The notes beneath the pieces were generated by a model. It saw only the letters and a list, made by a program, of their open reading frames with translations, did not search any database and had not been told where the DNA came from. A stretch of DNA of 64,000 bases from Schistocephalus solidus (lineage: Eukaryota > Platyhelminthes > Cestoda > Diphyllobothriidea > Diphyllobothriidae), in assembly GCA_017591395.1 (NCBI GenBank), contig WEDG01002564.1, forward strand, positions 1 through 64,000, in the 5' to 3' direction. The position numbers and the translations under genes are program-made. Positions within the stretch are counted from its first letter, which is position 1. The number at the start of each line of letters is the position of its first letter. Positions 23,058-35,062 of this stretch are shown here, piece after piece.

Positions 23058-24064
23058 AATAAAAGGAAAAAAATCGATTGTCGAGTAGTAGGAGAGAGGT
23101 GTTAAGTTGAGTAAACCGAAGAGCGCGAAAGCGTGAATCTTACACTTACCATTAAGATGAGAGAGGACACATTTTCGCTACAGTCATTGCGTAAATCATT
23201 GACAGGAAAAAGTATCAGTGCAACTGAAGCATGTGCCCGTGAGGAAAAAAAAGCGGATTACCGTGCACATGACGTCAATATCCGCTGTGAGAGGCTGAAG
23301 GCGGAAAGCGTAGGAGTAAGCAAGACTGGCTGTGCCCGATCAGCAAAGCCAGACTAGTCAGACGCGCGCACGCGCGCGCAAAAACGCGCGAGACTAGCCG
23401 CCAGTTGGACCAGACTGCGAGAAAGTGTGCACACACCCCGACGACATGCAAAAGTGAAGGTAAGATATTCCGACGCGGACACCATGCGATATATGCATTT
23501 GTAATTCTCAATTCACGCGACACCACACAATATTTCGACCGCGAGAGGCCACGTGAGCGACCACTGCGTTGAAAAGGATGCAGTAGAGACTTGGACAAGA
23601 AGTAGACAAACGCAACATCCGAAGCCCCTCTGCCTTCCAACTCCACCCTTCCCACACCCGGCGTGTTCTGAGTACTGGATTAGTTCAAGGCGGAAGAAGG
23701 GTGTGGTGGCATTGTATGACAGAACTGCGGTCACGTCTGCGAATACCAATCATGTGCTGAGCCTTAACTCCGTACCCAACATACTTCAGTGCTGACGTCT
23801 TGGAGTTGACGTAAATGACGGCCACACCAAGAAGCCGTTGCAGCCACGATCTTGGCCCCGAACAGCACTAATGGACATCTGCCGCACTGCTGTAATCGTT
23901 CCCGGTAGACACAGCAACGAACATAGTCAGTATGAGTTGCCGTTGGAGGGTGAACGGTGGGGGGGAGGGTTAAGCGTTCGACACCAGGCACAATTAATTA
24001 TTAGGGGATTTTGGCAGATTTGAACAATTCCTTTAACCCAATAGTAAAAAACTCGGCGGCCTCG
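23058..24064. other. GC-richer intron stretch
   Basis: Overlapping open frames on both strands (up to 126 codons at 23655-23275, -) resemble no family. CpG is frequent here, including the alternating tract at 23363-23390. Nothing else was recognised. Confidence 0.45.
23363..23390. repeat. alternating CG/CA purine-pyrimidine tract
   Basis: CGCGCGCACGCGCGCGCA is followed after AAAA by CGCGCG. Such alternation can form Z-DNA in principle. No other regulatory context is visible. Confidence 0.7.
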
Positions 24065-24429
24065 GTATCAGTAATATTAGTAGAAGAAGTAGTATTAGTA
24101 GTAGTATCAGCAGTAGTAGTAAGAGCAGTAGTTGTAGCTGTAATAATATAAATAGTAGTGTGAGTAATAGTTGTCGTAGTGGCAGCAGTAGCTCTACCAG
24201 CAGTAGTAGTAGTATCAGAAGTTGTAGAGGTAATTGTGGTAGTGATGGTGATGGTAATAGTAGTGGCAGCAGTATCAGTATTAGCAGTGGTACTATTAGT
24301 AGTAATCGTAGCAATGGAAATAGTATTATTAATAGTAGTGTTGGTAGTGGCAGCAGTATGAGTAGTAGCAGTACTAGTGGTGGTGATGGTTGTAGTAGTA
24401 GTAGTAGTAGTAGTAGAAGTAGTAGAAGT
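24065..24429. repeat. degenerate AGT/ACT triplet tract in YPEL intron
   Basis: About 365 bases are built of AGT-type triplets with frequent A/G/T variants (AGTAGTAGT, AGCAGT, ATTAGT, GGTAGT). All six frames stay open over much of it and would give Ser-, Thr-, Val- or Leu-rich peptides. That is a property of the repeat, not evidence of coding. It lies about 220 bases inside the intron from YPEL exon 1. Confidence 0.92.
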
Positions 24430-24649
24430 TGGCCGCAACGGTTGCAGTATTGAAGATAATGTTGTACTAAGGTTGATGTTACCGTTCATAAGACTACTGG
24501 TTTCACTTAATTCTTTATCTTAAGTAGTCCGGTTCACAAATTTAATGCGGCGGTATGGAAGTAGTACGATAGTGGGCTTAAAATATTCCTTTCGTATATA
24601 ATGTTTTTGACAACAGTACCTGAACAAGGACATCTAAAAGAATAAATAC

Positions 24650-24923
24650 CTGTAAGAAGCAGACGATCCTCGGGTTTTCCAGATGACACGTTAACCACAT
24701 TTTCAAAGAGATAGGCTCGACCCTGACTGCCCTGGAAGGACTTGGAGATGAGGTCCTGGTGACGGGCTAAATGGGCCCTGCAATGAACGCAACTGTATGT
24801 CCTCTCGTCGAGGATGACCGGAGAATCGGCGCCACCGCCTGTACTGCTTGTACTGCTACTGCTTGCACATCGACTAGTTCCACCACTGTTCACGTCAAGG
24901 TAGACTTGAAAAGTCTTCACCAT
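24650..24923 (-). CDS. YPEL: Yippee-like protein, exon 1 (N-terminal part)
   Basis: This exon encodes residues 1-92 of the Yippee-like zinc-binding protein. The chosen start, ATG at 24923, gives [10 protein letters not shown], matching the family start (KTFQ.YL). The upstream in-frame GTG at 24929 is not a likely start. Residues 11-40 are an unusual Ser/Thr/Gly-rich insert that takes the place of about four residues in animal homologues. Then come RTYSCVHC with the first zinc pair (C45, C48), [31 protein letters not shown] and LLLTG. The exon ends in phase 1 at a donor GGTATTT, and exon 2 continues at 18999. The insert is built of repeated Ser/Thr codons and may have grown by slippage. Confidence 0.95.
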
Positions 24924-24929
24924 GGACAC

Positions 24930-26349
24930 AGAACACCTATGACGATGCGTGGACTTTGGACGAAGGTAATGGTAGTCGCTTGCGACAGGCTAGGTCAATA
25001 AGGGTGCGTCGTTCGTTTTTTTCTGTAATGTATGAGAAAACAGAGGTTTTTATATATAGCCAATCGATTTTTCCATTTCTAAAAAAACAGATTTGCAGGC
25101 ACATAAAATTTTAGAAAAAAGTAGGCGTCTTACAATAAAGGCAAATATAATCTGTGGGTTCCCGAGGCCAAATGTTCAACTAAGCTGCAAACCGAATTAG
25201 AAAGACAGAAAAAAAACAGCAGATAGAGTGACTTCGCTCAAAGCATTTGGAAAGACAATTGGCATGACATGCAATCATTCTAGGTACATGATAGACCATA
25301 TTGGCAGTAAAGGTAATAGCTAAAAGCCCAGACACACATGTTTCGCCGATATTCCGTCGCTTCATGGCACAGCTACGAGGGGTTCGGTTCGTCAGTGGGT
25401 AACCCAGCATTCCTTTCGTGCCTTCTGGCGCTTAAGAAACTGTTGATTTTTTAGTTCCTGAGAAATTAATCCCCAAGGTAGAGTAAATAAGTCATATCAA
25501 CATTCAGTTTACGCCTGCTAACCGTCAAAGAGATTGATTTACTCCAAGTAAGCAATTAATTTTTGACGAAATCAAAAATCAATAAGTTTATTCTGGTCTC
25601 AGAAGCGAGTGCAGACAACAGAGACGGTGTAAACTTTTGGTGGCAAGAAGATTTGAAAGAAGGGCATTTTACTAAACACAAATAAGATATCAGCAGAGCA
25701 TCTAAATGGCAGTGGAGCGTACAGAAAACGTACTTGTCAGCTAAATTACCGCATTGACTTATCAAGTCTTCTCCCACTAGGCCAGTGCTGCTCACATAAA
25801 CTTGACCCTCAGTTTCAGGCAACGACGGTTATAAAACAAAGACGGCGATTGAAATCTAAACGCTGGCTGAAAGAGGAGTTAACAGAAGCCCTAATTTATG
25901 CCTACGGTCCGAGGGGGAGGCGGCTATATTCGTGGCACGGCAAGGCATCGATCAGATGTAGATGGGAGCATGTATACATGTTTCACGCAAGACAAGTGTT
26001 GATGGACGGTTTTGAGTTCAGGACACGCAGCATCTACTGCAGCATCAACAGGCAAAAAAGGATATGCACGCCTCGCCAAAAAAGCAACTTTTCCGCAGGC
26101 AAGTCGCTTAAATGGACAAACATTTATGCAGATGGGCACTAATTACGCCCACTTGTGCTTTCAACATGAGGCGGGAGAAGAAAAGGAGGAAATAGGACAT
26201 GAATGTTTGGGGTAAGATGGATAAAGCGAAGGAGAGATTAGGAAGAGGAGAAACGGGGCAAACGAGAAGACAGTGGGTGGAAGACAATGTTAATTAAAAT
26301 ACCGCAAAAATCGTTAAATAACTCACAGCCACCATTTTCTGCCAGATGT
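24930..26349. other. YPEL upstream stretch
   Basis: This is the region 5' of the YPEL start and presumably holds the 5' untranslated region and promoter, but no TATA box or initiator can be assigned with confidence. Open frames of 60-97 codons around 25849-26215 have no recognisable family. Confidence 0.4.
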
Positions 26350-26515
26350 TGATAATAAAGGCAGAATAACTTTAGCGATAAAGAAGAAGAAGACTGGAAT
26401 GGCCATTTCTGGCTTAGTAGCGAGCATCAGCTAGTCAGACCCGATCCCAGGTTCGGGAACTCACGACTTGTTGGTTAGAAGTCTAATGTCCTAACATTGG
26501 AGCCACGGGTTCTTT
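26350..26515 (-). mobile_element. tRNA-derived SINE, minus strand
   Basis: Read on the minus strand, it has a head with CCGTGGCTCCAATG (A-box-like), TTAGACTTCTAACCAAC (Arg-UCU-like arm) and GAGTTCCCGAACC (damaged B-box). Then come GGGTCTGACTAGCTGATG, CTAAGCCAGAAATGGCC and ATTCCAGTCTTC. The hammerhead-like block (26437-26392) has a damaged core, CTGATGC. It is an old copy. Confidence 0.83.
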
Positions 26516-29500
26516 GTCCTGTCGGTTGAGATCAGCTACATTAACAGTGGTAGAGAAACGCTCACCGATCGAAGGAAGGACTAATAGTAAGAAGTTAGAA
26601 ACAAGAAAAACGGAACAAAAGAACACAAGGGGATTCGTGTGGCAAGGAAAGCTAACGTATGCGGTTAACCCCCACCCCTCAAATGATCCAGACCTGCTAA
26701 GTTCCAAATTGACCAAGAGCTATTGAAGCCCGAATCTCAGTGGAGCTAAGATGGAATCATCCCGTGGACCAAACACCTCCACAGACACGATTTTTAATGT
26801 GACATGACACGCTTAAGCCCTTCAGAGTTTTTTATAATAAGGAAAGCAAGCAATGTATCGGCGACCAGGAAGCACTCGTAGAGCTGGTCACAGTCACTCT
26901 TCTCGCCTTCGTCATCTGCCGGAAACAAGTAAGATTCAAGTTGGCTGAAGATAGGCTCGAGTGCAGAAGCTGATGCGACATAAAGCGTCCCTCTAACGGG
27001 CGCCAAATTCGGCCAGTAACGTTCAGTCAGTCCAGAATCGGGCATGCAATAGGCCACAAAACATAACATTGACGAAAACGGGAATGCGCCATAGCTATGT
27101 TTATACCAAAAATTTAAGTCTCGCAGACTGCAATCTGTAGGGTAAAGAAGAGCGAATGCAGAGCCTGCATTTCCCTCAGCGTAATTTTTCTCTGTCCGGT
27201 AAAGTATTGCTAGATACCTGATGGTGGGGTAAAAACAGGTGAGACAGTTCATTGGCTAGTTGGCTATTTGTAGAGCTTACTCAAAAGAGTAGCCAAAAAG
27301 CAAGGGCAAGGGCGTTTGCGAAAGACCAACAATCTGATCTGCTATGCCTGTTGAAATAACAAACGCCAGTATTTCGATTATGTTCTAGTATTCATCTGGG
27401 TGAAAAAGGGAACATAGAATCTAATTCAGTCATAGGAATCACAGAGACAATAAATGTAACAATGGAAAACCGCCAGCACATTAAATTGGGAATTTATTAT
27501 GATTATGGTTATAAAGGCAAGTTTGTAGTTAAAAATGCACGGAAACGGTTTAAAATAAACTAGTTGCAAGCAAAAAATACATGCATCACTTGCTAATGCG
27601 AACACAAGAATAGATATGGAGAGACAATTTGAAGCACCTTAAATCATACCCTTTCAGCTTCAAGGTGGTACATACTATGATAACATAACGAGTCTACATT
27701 ACCGACGCAGTAAAAGTTGATGTTTACGCAGGTAACGTATCTTGTACAGAGTTTTGCGTATTTCTCAGTTAGCAAAGAAAAATGACTAAGTTATCATCTA
27801 CTTCCACAACAGTTCAGCCAAAACAATCAAGGTTTGTCTTTGTGAGTGTTAGAACTCCTTCCCGATTGACAAAAAATGGTAAAAAGAAACATAAAATCGC
27901 GACATTAGTAAGATGGACAGTTTGAATTCGGGAACTCAGGAGATTCGATGCAGTTTTTCTGAGAAACGCTTTAGCCGTATTCAGTGACGTTTACAAAAAA
28001 TGGAACCATTTGGACTCGTGCAAACCCCACTCGCGTTTGACGGACTCAGAAGTAGATATTCAAATGGCGAATAAATATAATCGTGTCAAACTCACCAATT
28101 CCATTCTATGTTAAGTGGGAAGTGCCGACACCAGTTGCCAGACTGGCGCTTCTGTTTGAATAGGTTAGCATAAGTTGGGTTTTAGACGGGTCCAGAGCAC
28201 ATAATGTCGCAAATTAATGTGGTTCATGTCCTACGACAGTTGGCAACGCTCTTAACAGCCATTATCTAGTTTGGGTTCCATCCCCAACATCAAAGACCGC
28301 AGGGCATGACATCCTACACAGGAATGGCTTATTATTAGACAAGCGGAGAAAAAACGGAGACCAGGAGCGTCATACCTCTGATAAACCCTGATGAGCGATA
28401 CTTAATTTTCGACTTTAACATCCTTTTTCTTCCTAAGTTGGCGAGCACGGTTAAGAGGCATACTCGAACAGGAATTCTAACAGAAGAGAGCCGGTGAGTG
28501 CCCCTTCAAGTCGAAGGGATGCAACATCGAATAAGCGGAGACAGAATTCTTATGCTGCATCACCCAAAAGGCGTTCCTAGTCAAAGGTGGGGTGGAATAC
28601 CATACAGAAAATCCCTCAGGTCAGTATTAACCCATAGGCGTAGCAATATATATCACAGCATATATCATGCGAGTTGTATATGACAAGTTATCTCCTGACA
28701 TTTGCCAGGCAGCAACTCAGGGTAGCCGAGATGGACAGGACACTCGATTGCTCAGGGGTTTCTAAACATGGGAGTGAGAGGACTGCCTGCGGTTGTCATG
28801 AAAGACGATAACTAAAGTACTAAGGGCAGCTCATGAGGCCTGGAAATAATTTTGAGGTAGGGCGATGCCATCAGCGCAGCTAAGGTTAGATATAAGAGGC
28901 ACTTACTCTAACTCGGCGCTCCCACAGCCAAAGAAGGCTGTCAGAAGAACCAAATTAATCACAGTCTTAAAAAAATTGCTAAGGAGAAAACTTAATCAGA
29001 TAAAACAGTCCCTGGTGAATTACTCACTGTCCAACATACGCTGTGGTACAAGTGCGGTCTCAAGGTGTGAGCTGATCAGTGCTTATTGCACATTTCAGCT
29101 ACGTACCTCAAGCAAAAGTAGAGGACCGCGTGAAGCGTGGGTCATGTATCAGCACTTTGCTTTTTATGTAACGTTATTTCAAGGCCATGATTTCTGTAGT
29201 TCTTGGACTGGCCGCTGTTACATGTCAACACCAGCAACACAAACTTATGCATAGAGTACCTTGAACAGTGTTCCACGGTACTGTCACGGTAACCATTCAA
29301 TGGAGCACAAACAGAACTATGACAATAGGCCTCAGATCCCGACGCATTGTAGTAACATGGAATAAAAAAATGCACAAGTGTCGAAAACACAGTGACTACT
29401 ATACGCAGAATGGCTATCAAAATAAATTAAAGGCCTGGCAAATTTAATTCAGCCAAAAAAGACTCAACTGGAAATTAGCTAAAAGTTTGAGATTCTACGT

Positions 29501-31463
29501 GGTGCGGCCAAACTCGGGAAATGGCAGGAGCACATTAGCGTGATACCAGGCATTAAGAACATAAATTGGCCTAAAGCCTACACGCATACCAGTTTCCTGA
29601 AGTTTAAGAGTAAATTAAGCCAGGTTGAAGAGTTTGATCTATTGTTCCATACTCCGTCCTCGTAAGCTTATAGGTCAGACGGAACAAAATCCGGATTACG
29701 GCACACATGTGCCGAATGACATAAAATACATTTATTTCAAACTGCTGTTCACGACCTTAGATTATGCATACATTTTCGCAGTTCTAAAGGAAAAGGGCAT
29801 CGATAATGGCGGAAAAACTTGAAGCAATCGAGAGTTAAAGCTCCATACAATTTGACTTCTTCCACGTGCAGAGCCCTGCGCCATGATTTCCAAACCTGCA
29901 ACAGTTGTTGTTGGTTGTTTAAAATTAAGTTTTGACGTCGCCAAAACATAATTTCGCAGGTTTTCGGTGCTGAGAAAATTGAGCATGCGTTTACCCCAAA
30001 ATATTAGATTCTGTCTTCCTCAGTTAATATTTTCTGGTAGGATAGTTAATTAGCCTGCATATCTAACATGCAAAACCTGTGCCTCTGAGTATTCATGGAT
30101 TTGCGCTTGTAGCACTCCTAGTAGTTCATTGTGTTTCTGTAGGCGAAACATTTCTTTGGAATTGTTTCTCAGCAGCAGAAGTGAATTGCTACAGAGAATA
30201 ACCAAATGAAGGCTACTGTACAAACAAGTCAATGATCAACCGAGGCGTATCGGGCGTTTGAAAAAAACGAGCACTTGCACCTGCTATAAGTGTAGCCTTT
30301 TCTGTTGCTGCTGCTTTATCTGACGATTGACTCCTGCACAGTTCGAAAGCTCAGAGCAATAAACAAACTGCTCAACCAACCATCTTTACTTATAAAAAGT
30401 GAAGTTGAGGATGATAAACCCATTAGTTTAGATCGAATTTTTAGATAGAAAAAGGGCATGCACAGTGACAAGAATTCCGAAGTTGAGTCAAGTTCAAGAG
30501 GAAAAGTGTACGTAAAATTGGTATTGCATTGTATTGGTAAAACGCAATGCAATTTGTCCCATAACCCAAAATCCTTAGAATTTTTATCTTACCATTGAAG
30601 AGAAAAGTCCAAGGATTTAAGGATGCAGTAATCAGATATTTAATTATATCATTCTAAATGCTCCAAACGTGTTTAGGATATCGGATTGCAAATAATAAGA
30701 GGGGGAAGGGAGGAGTGGTCTGACATCGAAGAGATGGGATACGCATGAGCACATCGATATGTACAAGTTGTTTTCCATATGGAAATAAAAATACGCCCAT
30801 CAAGTAAACTTTTGACCTCATCGAGTGCTTTGCACAAAAAATCTAAAGCAAGAAAAGCACACATACGGGGCAAAAAATAAGATTCATCTGAATATTGTGT
30901 TGCGAGGCATGTCTCTGTTATCTAGTAAGATAACCAACAACCATCAGCTTAGTGCTAAAAAGAGGGATTGGACTCCGCGAGACCTGAATATTTCCACTTA
31001 CTGAAGGTAGGCAACTCACTTTAAGCTTTTAGTAGACGCAGGGCGATATAGCTAATCAGCTGATCCCTTCAGGAAGTTTAAATATGACACTAAACTAGCT
31101 TGTGTAGTATATGAAAACAAAGGAAATCGGCCCAGTTTGCCATTGGTTAAATCGTACACATGGACCATTAAACAAACAGGATACAAAATGGGTCAGCTGA
31201 ATTTTTCGTGGTTTTATCTGGATCATCACAAAAAATGCGGATGTGGAAAGTAGGTTAGCAAAAATCAACCAGGAATTGTGTACATCCTGAGCGTCACCTG
31301 CACAAGCTCAGCCGTATGGGATAAAAAACGTAAGGCTTCAAAATTTCATCGAAAACTAAAGAAAAAGTAAATCTGAATCCTCATGTGATGCTGTCTCTGA
31401 AGATATTTTCCAGCAGGAATCCGAAAAGTCAGGCAAGTAAAGTTCTTATTCCACCAATCGCGT
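26516..31463. other. long stretch without recognisable gene
   Basis: The longest frame, 152 codons on the minus strand (27252-26794), shows no domain I recognise and no convincing splice sites. A 129-codon plus frame at 28865-29254 is Lys/Arg-rich in its middle but also unassigned. Both lengths are near the chance expectation for 64 kb. The rest is AT-rich with no RNA gene or element seen. Confidence 0.4.
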
Positions 31464-32545
31464 CTAATTTTTCTATCGCTAAAATGGACAATTTTGATAA
31501 CCAGCAGCCAATGGAGTCCATTTTGGCCAGAACTCTCTTCCTTTTATATGATTATTACTTTTTCCATGGCTGCGATTGTGATATTGCCATGTTTGACGAT
31601 GCCACGAAGTTTTCAATGTTAATGAATCGCAGCTACAAACAAATTCTTATTGACTGTCACAATGGTAAAACTACTTGCATTCCATTCTCAATAGTAAAAA
31701 GTGCAACCTTCCGCGGATCGTCAGAACTAGCATTTTTAACCAGAGTATGTAATATTTGAATATCATCGCGCTATCAACGGAAGATTATCGGAAGGATGTG
31801 TGAGTGTGAATCAATCCTTTACTTACGCCATTGTTCCACTGCTAAAAAGGAACCAAAGCCAAAATATCAAACTTGAATCTCATGTTAACTTTTCTAAGAA
31901 AGGCGTTGGTGGGGTTTTTGAGAAGTGAACGATACCATGATTAGCATTCACCATTCTTACCCCGGATACATAAACTGGTAAAGGCCAGCACAGCCATTAA
32001 ACTGTGCAGTTACTTGCAGCCAAGGTAATCCGTAGCCGAAGCCCATGGACTTATGAAACGGTTCAATTTCTACCTCCTTCCATTGAACTACAGACACCTG
32101 CAAGGTGATCTGTTATTGTTGAGGAGAACGCCCTAGGCGGCAGGAGTAAAGTCCGCATGCAAAAACAGACAAAGCACCCTAGCTGATTGTGGATCACTAC
32201 CGTCGAACGACAAGTCAACATGGATCAATCGACCCCAAAGTTTACTAAGACAGCAAACCAGATGTTGGATAACTATCTTGGACGCATGGACGTGGCTCAC
32301 ATGCGTACACCTGGCCCGTTCGTGCAAACAGAATTATGCATAAGAAAGGCAATCAAGGAGGACCATAGGTGAGCTAAGGCGTAAATCGTTTAAAAGCAGG
32401 AGAAAGGCTTCATTTACGGAACACTACAGTTACAAGCGTTGCACAGAATGCGGGACTGGTGTCTTGAATCTGGTGAATTTTTAGTGCTCACCACCACAAA
32501 CTGCGTGCTAAGGTAGAACCTTTTTCAACTGTGTATTTGGGCCAT
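31464..32545 (+). other. duplicated unassigned segment, copy 1
   Basis: A plus-strand frame (31385-31759) enters this segment and contains ARTLFLLYDYYF and DDATKFSMLMNRSYKQ. In copy 2 one extra T breaks the same frame. A second frame (32187-32372) is identical in both copies. No family was recognised. The conserved second frame reflects recent duplication, not necessarily selection. Confidence 0.4.
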
Positions 32546-33208
32546 TTTAAGTCACTTTATTAAGGGAATAGGCTTCCGCCATTGAGATCCCTATTCACAT
32601 TCGAAAATTGCAAAATAATAAATATTTACCACCAGAAATCTGACAAATGTAAAGATGAGGTCTTCGACATGTGTTAGCCATGCGCAGACTGCCGCTTCTG
32701 ACACGCTGCATTATATGTGTAAACGTATCTCAGCAAATGAGTAGCTGGTTTGCATTTAAATGTGTCAACGAATTTTGAAAGGACCAACTCGTCAGGGAGT
32801 CCGTTCCATGTTCCAACGACCCTCTGCGAAAAGAGGTACCAACTGTCGTCCGTCATGAACAACTTCATCTGCAGTGTAAAGGGATGACCCCGCAGATGTT
32901 CAGTCCAAGCCGATTCTAAGAAGTCAGCGAATTCTAAGGCACACTCGTGGCCTCTTACAATCCGGTAGGTTTGGGTGAGATCACCGCGTAGTAGCCTGTA
33001 ATTTGGAGGAAAGAATTAAAGTTCAGCCAGTCTGGCTTCATAAGGCAGATGACACAATTTCTTGACCAAATTTGGAGCCCTTGCCTGCACTTGTTCTAGC
33101 TGTAAACATTATTTTGCAAACCACGGATACCATGCATGGATGGCATTTTTCAAGTGAGATCGAACAAATGCTCCGTATATTTGTGGAATAGTTTCTTATC
33201 GATCTGCA
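32546..33208 (-). mobile_element. CR1-like LINE, 3' end (duplicated copy)
   Basis: On the minus strand it encodes the reverse transcriptase C-terminal end (WYLFSQRVVGTWNGLPDELVLSKFVDTFKCK), matching 34943-34572. It is followed by a 3' untranslated region ending in AATAAAGTGACTTAAAA, which includes an AATAAA signal. It is truncated at 33208 by the duplication boundary. Confidence 0.85.
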
Positions 33209-35062
33209 TCTACTTTTTCTATCGCTCAAATGGACAATCTTGACAACCAGCAGCCAATGGAGTCTATTTTTGGCCAGAACTCTCTTCCTTTTATATGATT
33301 ATTACTTTGTCCATGGCTGCGATTGCGATATTGCCCTGTTTGACGATGCCACGAAGTTTTCAATGTTAATGAATCGCAGCTACAAACAAATTCTTATTGA
33401 CTGTCACAATGGTAAACCACTTGCATTCCATTCTCAATAGTAAAAAGTGCAACCTTCCGCGGATCGTCAGAACTAGCATTTTTAACCAGAGTATGTAATA
33501 TTTGAATATCATCGCGCTATCAACGGAAGATTATCGGAAGGATGTGTGAGTGTGAATCAAGCCCTAACTTACGCCATTGTTCCACTGCTAAAAAGGAACC
33601 AAAGCCAAAATATCAAACTTGAATCTCATGCAAACTTTTCTGAGAAGTGCCTTGGTATGGTTTTTGAGAAGTGAACGAGACCAAGATTAGCATTCACCAT
33701 TTTTAACCCGGATACATAAACTGGTAAAGGCCAGCACAGCCATTAAACTGTGCAGTTACTTGCAGCCAAGGTAATCCGTAGCCGAAGCCCATGGACTTCA
33801 GAAACGGTTCAAACTCTACCTCCTTCCATTGAACTACAGACACCTGCAAGGTGATCTGTTATTGTTGAGGAGAACGCCCTAGGCGGCAGGAGCGAATTCC
33901 GCATGCACAAACAGACAAAGCACCCTAGCTGATTGTGGATCACTACCGTCGAACGACAAGTCAACATGGATCAATCGACCCCAAAGTTTACTAAGACAGC
34001 AAACCAGATGTTGGATAACTATCTTGGACGCATGGACGTGGCTCACATGCGTACACCTGGCCCGTTCGTGCAAACAGAATTATGCATAAGAAAGGCAATC
34101 AAGGAGGACCATAGGTGAGCTAAGGCGTAACTCGTTGAGAAGCTGGACAAAGGCTTCATTTACGTAACACAACAGTTACAAGCGTTGCACAGAATGCGGG
34201 ACTGGTGTCTTGAATCTGGTGACTTTTTGTGCTCACCAAAACAAACAGTGTGCTAAGGTAGAACCTTTTTCAAATGTGGTTTTGGGCCATTTTAAGTCAC
34301 TTTATTAAGGGAATAGGCTTCCGCCATTGAGATCCCTATTCACATTCGAAAATTGCAAAATAATAAATGTTTACCACCAGAAATCTGACAAATCTGACAT
34401 TTTTCAGGAGTTCTTTTCACTGTCAGCTTGACCCTCTACTGTATATATTTTTTTGACCTTGCCTGTAAACTGGCAATAAATAAATAAAATAAAATAAATG
34501 TAAACGTGAGTTCTTCGACATGTGTTAACCATGCGCAGTCTGCCGCTTCTGGCACACGCTGAATTATATGTTTAAACGTTTCTCTGCAAATGATTATCTA
34601 GTTTGCATTTAAATGTGTCAACGAATTCTGAAAGGACCACCTCGTCAGGGAGTCCGTTCCATTTTCCAACGACCCTCTGCGAAGAGAGGTACCAACGGCC
34701 AGCCGTCTGGAACAACTTTATCTGCAGTTTAAAGGGATGACCCCGCAGATGTTCCGTCCAAGCCGATTCGAAGATGTTAGCGAATTCTAAGGCACACTCG
34801 TGGCCTCTGATAATCCGGTAGGTTTGGATGAGATCACCGCGTAGTAGCCTGTAATTGGGAGGAAAGAAATAAAGTTCAGCCAGTCTGGCTTCATAAGGCA
34901 GACCACAAAAATTCTTGACCAAATTTGGAGCCCTCGTCTGCACTTGTTCTAGCTGTAAACATTATGTTCCGAACAACGGATACCATGCATAGATGGCATA
35001 TTCCAAGTGAGATCGAACAAATGCTCCGTATATTTGTGGAATAGTTTCTTATCGATCTGCAT
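33209..35062. repeat. tandem duplication, unit 2
   Basis: This is the second head-to-tail copy of 31464-33208. Here the LINE continues without a break past 35062 into its upstream body, so unit 2 is the original arrangement and unit 1 the derived copy, or the junction was made by unequal exchange. It contains an extra insertion at about 34390-34500. Confidence 0.92.

Larger units (their letters stand above)
18812..24923 (-). other. YPEL: YPEL gene span (two exons, one 5.65-kb intron)
   Basis: The coding span on the minus strand is ATG at 24923, exon 1 to 24650, donor GGTATTT, intron 24649-19000, acceptor CTTCAG, exon 2 18999-18812. The joined product is 153 residues against about 120 in animal homologues. 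The difference is a 27-residue insert in exon 1 and a 12-residue C-terminal tail. The intron carries a Penelope-like element and SINEs on both strands, plus simple-sequence tracts. No promoter or polyadenylation site was assigned. Confidence 0.9.
31464..33208. repeat. tandem duplication, unit 1
   Basis: This is near-identical to 33209-35062 apart from scattered base changes and one roughly 110-base insertion in unit 2. The unit consists of about 1.08 kb of unassigned sequence (31464-32545) followed by the 3' end of a CR1-like LINE in minus orientation (32546-33208). At its right end the LINE stops at ATCGATCTGCAT and the second unit starts at once. This shows head-to-tail duplication, not two LINE insertions. 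Confidence 0.92.

Noticed and set aside
24001..24489. A long Thr-rich frame (minus) and Ser- or Val-rich frames (plus)
   Set aside because: All six frames stay open over the AGT-type triplet tract because of its composition. The tract lies inside the YPEL intron, and no codon bias or start context supports a gene.
24924..24929. An upstream GTG start for YPEL exon 1
   Set aside because: Nuclear genes of animals start at ATG. The ATG two codons later gives the family start MVKTFQ.
26794..27252. A 152-codon minus-strand frame as a gene
   Set aside because: No domain, no splice signals that fit and no start context. A frame or two of this length is expected by chance in six frames of 64 kb with this base composition.
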